In this document: positions 1-10,487 of the stretch, one piece after another
Position numbering within the stretch: position 1 is the first letter of the stretch
Layout: every line of letters begins with the position of its first letter
Source of the DNA: Malania oleifera
Taxonomy: Eukaryota; Streptophyta; Magnoliopsida; Santalales; Ximeniaceae
Assembly: GCF_029873635.1 (NCBI RefSeq)
Contig: NC_080422.1
Span: 7,781,764 to 7,845,763, forward strand
DNA length: 64,000 bases
Reading direction: 5' to 3'
The notes under the pieces: model-generated
What the model saw: only the letters and a program-made list of their open reading frames with translations
Databases searched by the model: none
Told to the model about the DNA's origin: nothing
Program-made: the position numbers and the translations under genes

Positions 1-540
1 ACGGTGCAAATCGAGACAACTCGATAAATCTGACAGTATACCTCTGCACCATCAAAGTTCCCTGTGTCAGGCCCAAAAACTCATCAACCTTCGCACCTCG
101 AGTGGAGACCGGAAAGTATCTCTCGAAAAATACCTCCTTGAAACGGCCCCACGTCATACCAGATGGACCAGCTCTCTGCCTCTCAAGCAGATTCACTACT
201 GTCCACCATCGCCTTGCCTCCCCAATCAGCTGGAAGGTAGCGTACAAGACCTTCTGCTTCTCAGTGCAGTAGAGGACTTCCAAAATCCTCTCGGTCTTCT
301 CAACCTAGTCCTCCGCCACTATCGGATCAGGTCCTCCCATAATTGTTGGAGGGTACATGCGTGTGAACCTCTCGATGGTGCACCCCGCATCAGTAGGAGA
401 GCTCTCGCGTCTCCTAACACTTCGCCTAATCTCTCGGATCACCTATCTCGCCAAACCACGAGACACAGAAGGAGACTCATTGCTTGTCATCTCCTCGAAG
501 CTACTCTCCAAGTTATTATCCTTGGGCTCCATTCTGAAAA
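1..540 (-). pseudogene. Ty3/gypsy gag remnant (cut by window start)
   Basis: Read on the minus strand from about 533, the translation gives a short acidic leader and then a retrotransposon gag core. Visible are a segment reading GPDPIVAED, the stretch GEARRWWTVVNLLERQRAGP with the conserved RRWW, then TWGRFKEVFFERYFPVS and ELSRFAP, the usual order in plant Ty3/gypsy capsid domains. At least two in-frame stops (about 447 and 305) break it, so it is not functional. It lies just downstream, in element sense, of the primer site at 843-854. The zinc knuckle and pol would lie left of base 1. Confidence 0.85.
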
Positions 541-842
541 AAGAATAGGAATCGGTTAGAATTCCTATATCGTACGTAGCTAACACAATCATAGACCTAA
601 TCATGTTAACTATTACTCTCATAAGTCTAAGCCTGTCTCGTCACACGGACTCGAATCCATCAATGGTTTGCCCTACCTTTATTGGAATCGTCATTCCAGG
701 AAAAACACGGAATACCTCTGACACATCTTGATCTAGTAACAAAACAATCCTCGACCAACACTACCCATTTCCTACATCCTATACTATGGTATGTACACAT
801 CAATACTCATAACCAAGTCTACAAGACCTAACAACTTGGTTA

Positions 843-854
843 GCTCTGATACCA
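843..854 (-). other. Primer binding site (tRNA-iMet type) of the first gypsy element
   Basis: The minus strand reads TGGTATCAGAGC, the standard plant initiator-Met tRNA primer site. Three bases separate it from the inner end of the LTR at 858. It fixes the orientation of the element: LTR to the right, gag to the left. Confidence 0.85.
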
Positions 855-1474
855 AGCTGTCACGCCCCGAACCTGAGTGGGTCCAAGGTGTGAATAAAGT
901 AACCTAACCTATCTCAGTATCAATTTAAAACATACATGATACGATATAAAAGAGGGTCCGACCCCGTGGAGTGAACGGATGCCCACATACATACACACGA
1001 ATATCCAAACTCATCCAAAATACGCAGCGGAATATAATCTTTTATACATAACCAGTATCATACCAAAGTCTATATAAGCTAGGATATACATTCCTATAAT
1101 ACAAAACATACCCCATGTGTCTACAAAAACCATCCCGACAGCCTGGATACCAAAACTCGTACCTAATAGGTACTAGTAGTAGCTACGACATCATTGCTTC
1201 CAGACGCTAGGATGCTACTTACGGCTACTTGAAGGACCTAAAAAACATTGTGCGTACATTCGGGGTGAGACACCTCTCAGTAAGGAAGAAAGCAGGTTAT
1301 ATCAGTGTGTGACATACCAGTGTTATTTTACATACTTCATAACACTATAAAATACGATACAATTCTAAACATTTACATACAGTTTCATATATATACATAC
1401 AGTTCCAGTATTTCATAAAACCATTCCAGTACATATGATACCCAAAACATATGGTCAGTGTCGTCACACTAGTT

Positions 1475-1875
1475 CGTAACTACACAAGGTCACCTCGTCT
1501 CACAGCGGTTACATTGCTACATATGCAACTATGCTGCGACGCCCGATGCCCAAATAGTGGTTACATTGCTCCATACGCAACTACACAAGGTCACCTAATC
1601 TCACAGCGATTACATTGCTACACACACAACTGCGAAGCGACGACTCAGTCCCACAGTGATTACATTGCCACATACGCAACTACACAAGGTCACCTAGTCT
1701 CACAATGATTACATTGCCATATGCACAACTACACTGCAACGACCTAGGCCCACAGTGATTACATTGCTCCATACAGAACTACACAAGGTCACCTAGTCTC
1801 ACATTGATTACATTGGTACATACGCAACTACGATGCGACGACCCAGGCCCACAATGATTACATTGCTACATACGG
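1475..1875. repeat. Minisatellite in the LTR, about 54 bp units in dimers
   Basis: About seven to eight copies of a roughly 54-bp unit, each holding GATTACATTGCTACATACGC or a variant. Alternate units differ in their other half: one type reads ACACAAGGTCACCTAGTCTC, the other GCGACGACCCAGGCCCACA. The true period is therefore a dimer of about 108 bp. An apparent open frame over 1451-1708 is a by-product of the repeat. Confidence 0.85.
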
Positions 1876-2756
1876 TGTAGAACACACCCTTCGGTGACCA
1901 GCCGAAACATACTGGTGATATTTCACACCCCGGATATAGAGCCAACCACTTTCACCCACGGTAGTTAACCGATACATGGTTGTTTTACAAATCCATGGAA
2001 TCATTTTGGAACTCATGTTCCTATACATTTCAGCGTATGGTAATTAGCCGCCACATAACTGTTTTACAAATACCTGGAACAAATACATACATCTATACAT
2101 ACCACACTTATTTGGTTTACGACAATCGTATCAATTACAATTTCAAGTATACAGTTTATGCAAATATGGATTACGGTCACCTCAACAGTACAATTTTAAC
2201 ATAACCAACAGTTTCCAAAACAAAGTAGAGATGATACTCGAAATCCCCAATTTTCTCGAAAACTATAACCCAAAAACCCGTATTTTTACCCTATAGATTT
2301 CCCCAAATAAGTAGCCATAACATACATACGATCATAGCCTACAAGCTTACCGATCCTGATTTCAAAAATAAACTGATATAAACAGAATCCTCTTACCTTA
2401 ACCCGAATTCCAACTACGAACTCTACGGTCCTCAAAACTACGAACCGAGACTCCAAAACCTACAAACCATAGTACAGTACATGCTTACAATCCATACTAC
2501 TACACATATATTGAATCAGAAACGAAAACCGAGCCTTACCTCGATTTTATCCCAAAACCCAAAAACCTCCGAAACGAGATTCCGATCCTCTAGAAATGTA
2601 GAGAATCCTTTCCTGATTCTTGTAGTATCGTTGGATTTACGAACCGAGCAACGATTGACAAAGAAAACTAGAGAGAGAGAGAGAGAGAGGGAGAGTTTAG
2701 GGAAACTTAGTCCCAAAGCAACCTAAAATCTCATTTATAGCTCCTTTGGCCCGAGT

Positions 2757-2960
2757 GGATTCATCGACGAATTGATGTCCTCGTCGACGAATTCTTCACT
2801 AGCCTCGTTGACGAGTTGGTGGCCTCGTCGATGAGCCAGATATTTCAATTTTTTTGAATCTCTCGGCATTCACTCATCGATGAGCTTCTAAATTTAGTTG
2901 ATGAGAAGCCTTCAACCTTCATCGACGAATTATGGCCTCGTCGACGAATTCTGTGCAAAT
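2757..2960 (-). promoter_or_regulatory. TCGTCGACGA palindrome array and TATA box of the first LTR
   Basis: Eight matches or near matches to TCGTCGACGA lie here, most followed by AATT or AG. On the minus strand a TATA box (TATAAATG, 2732-2739) follows the last copy (2761-2770) after 21 bp. Position in U3 upstream of the TATA box suggests an upstream promoter element, but binding by any protein is inference. Confidence 0.6.
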
Positions 2961-3017
2961 TCCATTTTCACTCGTCTTTGCATAGTAAGTCCATACATCA
3001 CGGTTCAGGTTCTTACA

Positions 3018-3566
3018 TGTTTCCTTTTTTGGTGGCACACATAACATATCTTGTTTTATTTGAAAATATTATTATCTAAATTATTATAATTATTATTTTA
3101 TTCAAAAAATCAAATATGGGAGATGATATTTTATAGTAACTACTTGATATACTAAGACTAAGTCTTCTAAGACTAAGTCATCGGCTTGAAATTCAAATGG
3201 AAGATTTGAATCTGATTTGAAATTCAAATGAGAGATTTTGAAAACTCACAATCCCTTGATGGTAGGAAATATGAGAGGAAATCTCTCAATGGATGGGGTC
3301 TTGACTAGTCTATAAATAGGGTTTGTGATTAACCATTAGGTCACACATTGGCTTATGGTGATATAGAACTGGCCAAAAATCCTACTCCTTCTACTCTTCT
3401 GAAATACAGTGAGAGTAAAGATAATTTCCAAATCTCTTTCTCTATTTCTCATAGTTCTCTTTCGAATTTCAGATCTCTTTCTTGAAGACTTGAGCAGTTA
3501 TGGTTGGAGGTTAGATCACTGTTCTCTTCCACTTGTAAATAATTGTTGGTTTGTAGTTTCTAAAAT
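3018..3566. other. Promoter-like segment, unclassified
   Basis: AT-rich sequence with repeated TTGAAATTCAAATG words near 3187-3230 and a good TATA box (TATAAATAGGG) near 3312, followed by a pyrimidine-rich leader. It resembles the TATA and leader part of a plant LTR but I could not define both ends. LINE reverse-transcriptase homology starts immediately after it, so it may be a broken LTR fused to the LINE or the LINE's own 5' part. Confidence 0.35.
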
Positions 3567-6545
3567 TATGCTTTCACTTATCCCTAAGGTGAATGATCCA
3601 AGAAGCTTTGAAAAATTTAGACCAATTAGCCTGTGTTTTGTCGCCTATAAAATTTTTGCAAAGATTATTGTAGGTCAATTGACACGATGCTTGAATAGAA
3701 TTATCTCTCCAGAGCAACGAGCTTTTTTCCTTGGTAGAAGTATTTTTCAAAATATTACTATTGCGCTGGAAATGGTTCACTTAATCAACAGAAAGACTAA
3801 AGGGGGAAATGTAGTATTAAAAGTGGATATGACAAAGGCTTATGATTGGGTTGATTGGAGATTTTTTATCTGGGTCTTGGAGGGTTTTAACTTTTCTAGT
3901 CAAGTTTGTAACTTAATAGTAGAATTTGTTAAGACCCCATGATTTTTGATCATGATGAATGGTACATATAGGAGTTTTTTCAAGTCCCAACGGGCCCTTT
4001 GGTAAGGTGATCCACCATCTCCATATTTATTTATTTTGATGGAAAAGATTGTTTCTAGATTATTAAAATTTCTTTTTGAAGAAGGCAGGATTGGAAATTT
4101 TTATCTTTTAAGGGGAGCTCCTTTAATCTCTCATTTATTATATGTAGATGACTTGTTTGTTTTTGCTTACGGAGAAAGGAGATCTTTGAAGATGCTTTTG
4201 AAGACGCTTTCGAAGACGTTAGATTTGTATGAAAGTTGGTCTGACCAATTAATCGACAAGGAAAAATCCGCTCTCTTTTTGTCCAACAAGATCAACATTT
4301 CCAGAAGAAGGGGGCTATTTTGATTGATAGGTTTTGCTGAAGGAAAATTTTCAACGATGTACCTTGGGGCGCTTTTTATTTCTGGATGTCTTAATCTTAG
4401 AATGCTTGAACCATTAGTGTCAAAAATTCAAAATAAGGTGACGAGTTGGAAGATGAGGTTGTTGTCTCAAGGAGGCCATCTCATATTTATTCGGCATGTT
4501 TTATCATGCATGGTGACACATATGCTAGCTGTTCTTTTAGTTTCTTTGGTGGTGATTAGAAATATTAATTTCATTCTCTATTATTTTCTTTTTTTGGGGA
4601 GGGGGGGGGGGGGAGTAATGGTAGGGTGAAAATGAAATGGTGTGCTTGGTCAAAGGTTTGTAAACCCTCAGATGAATGTGGTGTTGGCATAAGGGACCTT
4701 AATGACGTTCAAAGATCTTTTCACATGAAGTTTGCTTGGAGACTTATGATGTTAGATAATCTTTGAACCCGTTTCTTTAAGGCTAAATATGTTAAATCAA
4801 GTCACATGACTTCAACCAATTCTACTTTTGCAGACTCTCGGTTTTGGAAGACAATCTTAAAGGTTTTTTCAAAGGTTTATGAGAATGTTTATGTGAAGGT
4901 TAAAGAAGGAAAAACTTTTTTTTGGTTTGATAAGTGGTTGAGCAGTGGTTCCCTTGCTGAGTGTTCTTACACGGTTCATCATCATGAGTTAAAGATTCAA
5001 GACTACTGGGAGTTTGAGAATTAGGATATTGATATGTTGAAAGAATGATAGGGGTCCCCAAAACGGAAAAGATTTTGTTGTTGTTTATAAAGTACAAAGT
5101 AGGGTCTGATGTGTTTATTTGGAAGCCTTCCATAAATAGAAATTTTTCAACCGCCTCGGCTTAGGAGGCAATAAGAATTAAAAGGGAGCAGTGTCTGTTG
5201 ATGGAATGGGTCTAGCATAAACTACTTCCTAAAAAAATATTGTTATGTATATGGAAAGCCATGTTCCAATGTCTTCCTGTAGATGAGAGAGTGCGAAAAC
5301 TGAGATTTGTTACGATCTCATGTTGCAACTGTTGCATGGATAAAAAAGAGGAGTCTCTCAATTATGTTCTAAGTAGGGATCCATTGCATGTATGGTATGG
5401 AAGAGAGCAACGTTTGTATTGGGAATTCTAAATTTTGATGCTGAACCATGGAGAGTGTAAATTAGTAGATGGTTTAGATGTGCCAAAAAATCAACCCAAA
5501 AAGGTACGATCATCGGTTTGTTACCTACTATAATTTCTTGGAGACTATGGCTCAGACATTGTAAAGCCTACATGGAAGATAAATATGAGTCGAGGAATGC
5601 AATTTGGTTATTTATGAGGTTTTGGTTCGCGATAATTGCAAAAGGCGTGAAGGGTTTTCTGCCCTTTATAGATAAGAATTTATTGTAAAAGTTCTAGGTG
5701 AAAACAAAAAACACTGAAGTTTACAACTCCTCGAAAAGTAGTCTTGGAAAAGCCTCCAGTAGGTTGGTTGAAGCTAAATATAGATGGTTCTTGTAGAGGA
5801 AATCCGAGTTCTTGTGGTGGTGGTGCTGGTATCATCCGCAACTCATCGGGTAGTATGTATGCCGCTTTCTCTGAAAAAATTGATCTAGGTACTAACAATA
5901 AAGTAGAGTTGCGGGCTCTTATTAGTGGTGTTCGACTTTGTAAAGAGTTGGGATATCAAAATATCTGTATTGAAAGCAACTCGGATTTGGTGGTGAGATG
6001 ACTCACATTTGGAATTTGTTCCTTCTGGTACTTATGGGACTTTTGGAAATTGTTAAAGGAGGAGTTACAAGGTCTCCAGTTCTCTATAAAGCACCAATTT
6101 AGAGAAGGTAATCAGGTGGCGGATTTCTTGACTCGTCAAGGCGAGGGAGGCAACACGAGAAGATATTTTGCAGGTGATGTGCTGCTGAGTAAAATGAGAT
6201 GTCTCATTCGTATGGATAAGATGAGTATTCCAAGCCTTTATCTTTGATTGTCATCATTTGGTTTCCTCTCTTTTCCTCTGGTTTATGTTTGCAGGTAATT
6301 GACATCATTTTGTAGGTAATTTGTTTATGTTTGATTTTGTTTAGTTTTGATTACATATAGGTATGTTTAGATTGTTTTAGTTGGATGAGGGTACTGATTT
6401 TTTTTTTAGTATTGGTTTTGATGCCTGTGATGGTTTTGATAGTTTATTTGTAAATCCCATGTGTCATACTTGTAACCACGATATTCTTTTGCCATAAGTG
6501 ATGGCTATCAATAAAATTGGGGTTTTCGTAAAAAATAAAATAAAA
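3567..6545 (+). pseudogene. LINE with reverse transcriptase, zinc finger and RNase H (degraded)
   Basis: A non-LTR retrotransposon broken by stops and shifts. In order: RT fingers and palm (3567-3942, LIPKVNDPRSFEKFRPISLC, then VVLKVDMTKAYDWVDW with the first catalytic Asp); the SPYLFILMEKI segment with the active site as YVDDLFVFA (4036-4323); RT thumb remnants to about 5030; a zf-RVT-like segment (5240-5431, WKAMFQCLPVDERVRKLRF, Cys-rich CCNCC); and a plant-type RNase H (5744-6200) with LNIDGSCRGNPSSCGGGAG, Glu in NNKVELRAL, and the late motif FREGNQVADFLTRQG. The 3' UTR ends in an A-rich tail near 6530-6545. A run of 13 G lies near 4600. The endonuclease end is missing. Confidence 0.88.
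6470..6530 (+). other. LINE 3'-end motif (hairpin-like)
   Basis: TTGTAACCACGATATTCTTT is followed by TGCCATAAGTGATGGCTATC and an AATAAA-like signal, then the A-rich tail. Related 3' ends occur at 9376-9415, reversed at 8260-8313, and in the 3' region of the gypsy element near 48,570-48,608. Confidence 0.6.
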
Positions 6546-6639
6546 TGAACTTGTTATTTTCACATTGTTATTTGCTTTATGGTGTCAACATAATTTCTTA
6601 TGTAACTAATTGTAAGTAACCTATTTAACTAGAATATTC

Positions 6640-7215
6640 CAATGAATAGACATTCTATGAACAAAACATAGGGTTAGTGAATCAGTTCATGACTACTCCC
6701 AGGTCGGTACATTTTATTGTTGTTATGTGAATTATTTAGGATATGAAGGGAATTGCATCTTACAGCCTTCATTTTTCTCATAGTTCTTCCCTTTATTTTC
6801 ACACTCATTCTGATTATTATTCCACCAATGGTTTTTGCTAAATTTTTAGAAACTCTAATCTTATGGAAAAACAAGAAGCAGGATTTGAATGCAAGTTTAA
6901 GTTGTGAGGCTAAATACTATGCATTGGTAAATACAACTTTTGAATTACTATGGCTATTTTGGTTACTTATTGACTTGGATATTACATTCTCCATTGTCAT
7001 TGTTCTTCTTTTTGACAATCGTAGCGCAATTCAAGCAACACACAATGATGTCTTCCAAGAATGCACCAAACATGTTAAGATAGATTGTCATTTCACTTGA
7101 CAACACATTCATTGTAGTACTTTGTTTAGTTAATGTATTTTTTTTTCTTCTAACTAAAACTAGTTGATATCTTCACCAAAGCAATATCCTATCTCGGTCT
7201 TTTTCGCACTTAATT
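6640..7215 (+). pseudogene. Ty1/copia pol 3' end (RT end and RNase H)
   Basis: Translation gives the end of copia RT (VNQFMTTPRSVHFIVVM, then DMKGIASY) and the RNase H region (WKNKKQDLNASLSCEAKYYA, TTFELLWLFWLLIDL, DNRSAIQATHNDVFQECTKH, VKIDCHF), closing near 7160-7190 with QLVDIFTKAIS, a typical copia C-terminus. Frames shift and stops occur in the 6660-6860 part. All upstream domains are absent; the LINE tail lies directly to the left. The polypurine tract and LTR follow. Confidence 0.87.
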
Positions 7216-7260
7216 CCCAAACTCAAATTGGTCTCTATACCTTCTTGAATTTGAGGGGAA

Positions 7261-7312
7261 TGTTAGTAAGGTACAACTATGTGTAAATACATACAAGTTA
7301 TGTGATTCATAA

Positions 7313-7352
<40 letters not shown>

Positions 7353-8216
7353 GTAATTGTTAGCACCAGAGGAGCACATAGGTGGACTTGATACACATAG
7401 GTGAACACTGACTTGACCCAAAAACTTAAACTTATTGGGTCTTAGGCTCAACCATGTATCATCCACTCAAATTTTTCAATGTGGAATTCTCAACAATCTC
7501 CCCCTCACTTATGAGTTCCAGTTGCTCCCCTTTGAATGGCAATCGTCTCCTTTATGGGAGTAAGCCTAATTCTCCAACAACTGCTCAAGTGGGCCTTACC
7601 ACTTGTGCCTTATGTGTTTTGGATTGCATTCCACGTGCCTTTGAACCAATCCTACCTCTCACGTTTTGATCTTATTCGGATCCATCCCTAGCCTAGATGA
7701 TTCTTATTGGCCTTTGCCACACACTTGGTCCTCCAACTGTTAGCACGCCAGGTGAATTAACTTCACATCTCGACTTTTACGATGTCGCTCACCTAGAGTT
7801 ATGAACCATCAACTCTGATACTTGTTAGCACTAGAGGAGACAATGGGTGGACTTGTTACACATGAGTGAATACCAACTTGATCCAAAAGCTTAAGCCTAT
7901 TGGGTCTTGGATCCAACCATGTATATAAGCACCCATCATCCACTCAATTTTTCCAATGTGAGACAAACTCACAAGTGAAATTCTCAATAGAAAATACCTA
8001 TCTTGTATGAATTAATTGATCATGTGATTTGACCAGTAAAACCATTGTATAAATTGAACCTTTTGGGATCGAGAGAATATCTCCATTCATTCATTTTTAG
8101 CTAATATGTTAATTTATATTACATTATAACATATTGTATTATTATTATTTATATATCTTTATATTGCTATAACCTGCAATGTAAGGTACATACCTTTTAA
8201 TATATTATTATCAACA
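7261..8216 (+). mobile_element. Copia 3' LTR, interrupted by a TRIM
   Basis: The LTR starts TGTTAGTAAGG right after a polypurine tract (TTTGAGGGGAA, 7250-7260) and ends near ATTATCAACA (8216). It is interrupted at 7358-7989 by a TRIM; without it the LTR is about 324 bp, normal for copia. The right half contains TATAAATTGAACC near 8050. A TA microsatellite flanks the TRIM on its left. Confidence 0.7.
7358..7989 (-). mobile_element. TRIM retrotransposon, minus orientation
   Basis: Two direct repeats, 7358-7495 (138 bp) and 7823-7989 (167 bp), start TGTTAGCAC and share the motif TTGATCCAAAAGCTTAAGCC or a variant. The left copy ends CTCAACA, the right CTCAATA. The left copy has lost about 28 bp. 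On the minus strand GTATCAGAGTT, a Met-tRNA primer site, lies just inside the right copy, and a purine tract (AAGTGAGGGGGAGAT) lies just inside the left copy. The 327-bp interior has no coding capacity. This is the layout of a terminal-repeat retrotransposon in miniature. I found no clear target duplication. Confidence 0.82.
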
Positions 8217-8332
8217 CTACTACGATATCTTTTTTTTTTTTTTTTTTTTTAAGAAGGGCGGCACCTCCATTTATTTATTGATAAACCCTTACTTTTGGTG
8301 GAGGAATACTGTAATGCACTACTATGATATCT
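8215..8332 (-). mobile_element. 86-bp LINE tail with 16-bp target duplication
   Basis: A T-run (8231-8250) followed by the reverse complement of the LINE 3' motif (GTATTCCTCCACC, then a TTTATCAATAAA signal) forms an insert at 8231-8316. It is flanked by CACTACTACGATATCT (8215-8230) and CACTACTATGATATCT (8317-8332), one mismatch in 16. This is a severely 5'-truncated LINE insertion, poly(A) on the left because the element is on the minus strand. Confidence 0.88.
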
Positions 8333-9104
8333 ATAATAAAAAATAAAAATAGAATGTAATATTATGTTATCTTATAATATATAATTATATTAAAACATGA
8401 GTATACAATTAATCACAATATCATATAATATAATTATATGAAAATAAAAATATATCGTATAATATGAAAATATAATTAGTATTCTTTTTATATAATTATA
8501 TCAAGAGATTTTTTATTTATTTATAATTTTGTTGAAATTCATGACATAATTTAATTTCATATTGAAGCAAACATAGACATGATATATCTTTTGTATATTT
8601 TTTGAAATTTTATAAAGTGAATGAAATATAAAAATATCATGAAACATGATTGTTGAAAATGTCATTAAAGAGTTCATTTTTCATCTTGCAAACTATAGAA
8701 AAATACTGGACATTCTTTCTTTTCCTATAGAAGTTTGGCATGTAGCTTTGCCACATCTTTTTTATTTATTTTTTGATAAAGGAAAAATGGTAATCTTTGG
8801 ATACATTCTAATGCTTAGAGATAGATTTTTCTAATTAAAAAGGGTTTAAGATCAGAAATGAATTATGTGACTTGTATCTAATAAGCTTCCCCATAATTAA
8901 AAAAAAAAAGTAAAACATGCATGTAAGTGCGGTATGATATCAATGTATGGTTCAGACTAATTAAAAACAACAGATTCAAGTAAAATTCTATAGTTATTCA
9001 ATTGAATTGTATAACCGTTGGAATACTCTCTATGAAACATTTCAATGATTAAATTACGAGACTTTTGTACTAAAGTTTTAATGTTCTAAGATTTTTCTAT
9101 AAAT
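8333..9104. other. AT-rich DNA without recognised content
   Basis: Low-complexity AT-rich sequence. Short open frames here (for example 8646-8834) show no known domain. I see no gene, RNA or bounded repeat. Confidence 0.5.
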
Positions 9105-9459
9105 TATTTGTATCGAGAAGGGAATAAAGTGACTGATACTTTGCCTTGACAAGGTGCCATGGGAAGGAATAGTTTGTTTACAAATAGTAGTCAATTTTCT
9201 AGAGTTATCAAATATTTGTATAAATTGGCTAAGTTGGGTATAACTTATATGAGATTTGCTTAGTTGGTTTCCTTTTGGTTTTGGTATATGTTTGTTTTCT
9301 TCTTTTGTTTGGTTTGATACATGAGGTGTTTTATTGGTTATTTATAAGTTTCAAGAGTCATTTTGTTTTTACGATATTCCTCCACCATAAGTGAGGGTTA
9401 TTAATAAACTTGGAATCGGGCCGTTATGTGGGTGGCATCCGGTTCTTTAAAAAAAAAAA
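9105..9459 (+). mobile_element. 5'-truncated LINE (RNase H end and 3' UTR)
   Basis: It begins with REGNKVTDTLP and QGAMGRNSLF, matching the RNase H C-terminus of the LINE at 6095-6180, and continues into a 3' UTR with the motif TATTCCTCCACCATAAGTGA, a TTAATAAA signal and an A-run at 9449-9459. It is the same LINE family as 3567-6545, inserted separately. No target duplication is obvious. Confidence 0.8.
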
Positions 9460-10146
9460 TGAATAATGAAAAAAGTTTGAAATAGAAGATGAGTTACACT
9501 GTTGGTATAGCTTAGGTCTAATAAACCTCCCAATGGACTAAAAAAATCACTAAATGGAAAAAAAGTTCACAATGTCGCGATTTAATTGAATTTTAAGAAT
9601 CTAGATTGGCTAACAACCTAAGTTAATAACTTTTCTAATATTTTTTTCTCAATTTCTAGCATCTATAAAGTAGTATAAAAATAAAATATATCTAATGGCC
9701 GTTGACAAGGGACTAACAGCTTACCATGTTTATTCTCTTCAAATTTTCTTTGTTTTTCAGGGGAAAAGAATGGTAAAAATAATGAATATTTCGTTGTGAT
9801 GATGCCATCATAACAGTGGGCATACAAGGATGCCAACGCCATAAACCAGAAATATATATATGTAAATAATAAAGTAAAAGAATGGGGGGTAGCAGACATT
9901 TGGTTCATTCCTTGAAATTTCAATTTTCATGCAGAAGGTAAAGGTAATTGGGCCAATGTCCCATGTAAGGAAATGAACTTCATGCTGGAAAGAGATTACC
10001 AAATGCCTCCTCTGCACACTGCAGAGTGCAGAGACCATTTTTCCGTCCCATCCCACCACTTCAAACCATACAAATCACAGCCATATCTCCTAAATCATTA
10101 GCTGGGGGCGACTTTGGCATGAACCAATTTCTGAACTTGCAGAAAG
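9460..10146. other. Unassigned DNA
   Basis: Mixed-composition sequence without recognised domains. Open frames at 9663-9923 and 9808-10059 on the minus strand show no family resemblance. It may be upstream DNA of the candidate exon at 10,257-10,487. Confidence 0.4.
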
Positions 10147-10256
10147 AAGACAATAGCTGTGAATTCATGGACCACCACACATTGTAATTGTAATTGAGTT
10201 CATCCAGAGAGAGAGAAAGAGAGAGAGAGGGTGTAGCTTATACGGGGAGCTGAATT

Positions 10257-10487
10257 ATGAAAACAGAAGATGTTGGGGAATGGTTGAAGTTGGATCCTTG
10301 TAAATGTGAAGGTGCTTACTAGATGGGCCACTTGATAGGACAGCCAGAAGCTTTCCAACATGAACCGATGAACATGAAACTCCTTAATCCCAGCAGCTCA
10401 TCAATGCTCACCAGCAAAACATTCACAAGGCAATTCCAGCTGAGGGACAGGGACCGCAGAAGGGAAGTGGTGTGCCCTGTTATTGCA
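10257..10487 (+). CDS. Candidate first coding exon of an unrecognised gene
   Basis: After a GA-rich stretch (10,200-10,230) an ATG at 10,257 opens 21 codons (MKTEDVGEWLKL...) ending in TAG, directly followed in the same frame by ATG at 10,323. From there the frame reads MGHLIGQPEAFQHEP, a Ser-rich stretch (LLNPSSSSMLTSK) and Arg-rich RDRDRRREVVCPVIAG, then meets a possible donor (GCAG|GTAATT, 10,487). The Ser/Arg composition would suit an organelle-targeting N-terminus. The 21-codon frame could be an upstream ORF or a nonsense mutation. I do not recognise the product and cannot place further exons with confidence; the 56.4-kb candidate exon might belong to it. Confidence 0.25.

Larger units (their letters stand above)
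858..3017 (-). mobile_element. Ty3/gypsy 5' LTR, 2.16 kb
   Basis: The block runs from TGTCACGCCCC to GTTCTTACA, so in minus sense it starts TGTAAGAACC and ends GGGGCGTGACA, with TG...CA ends. It abuts the primer site and gag on its inner side. It contains a TATA box (minus strand, 2732-2739), an upstream array of TCGTCGACGA-like palindromes (2757-2960), a GA/CT tract near 2669-2690 just after the TATA box, and a minisatellite at 1475-1875. The partner LTR is outside the window, so the target duplication cannot be checked. Confidence 0.85.

Noticed and set aside
1451..1708. 85-residue Thr/His-rich frame
   Set aside because: Translation of the LTR minisatellite.
7454..7669. 71-residue plus-strand frame
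   Set aside because: It spans the TRIM LTR and its non-coding interior.
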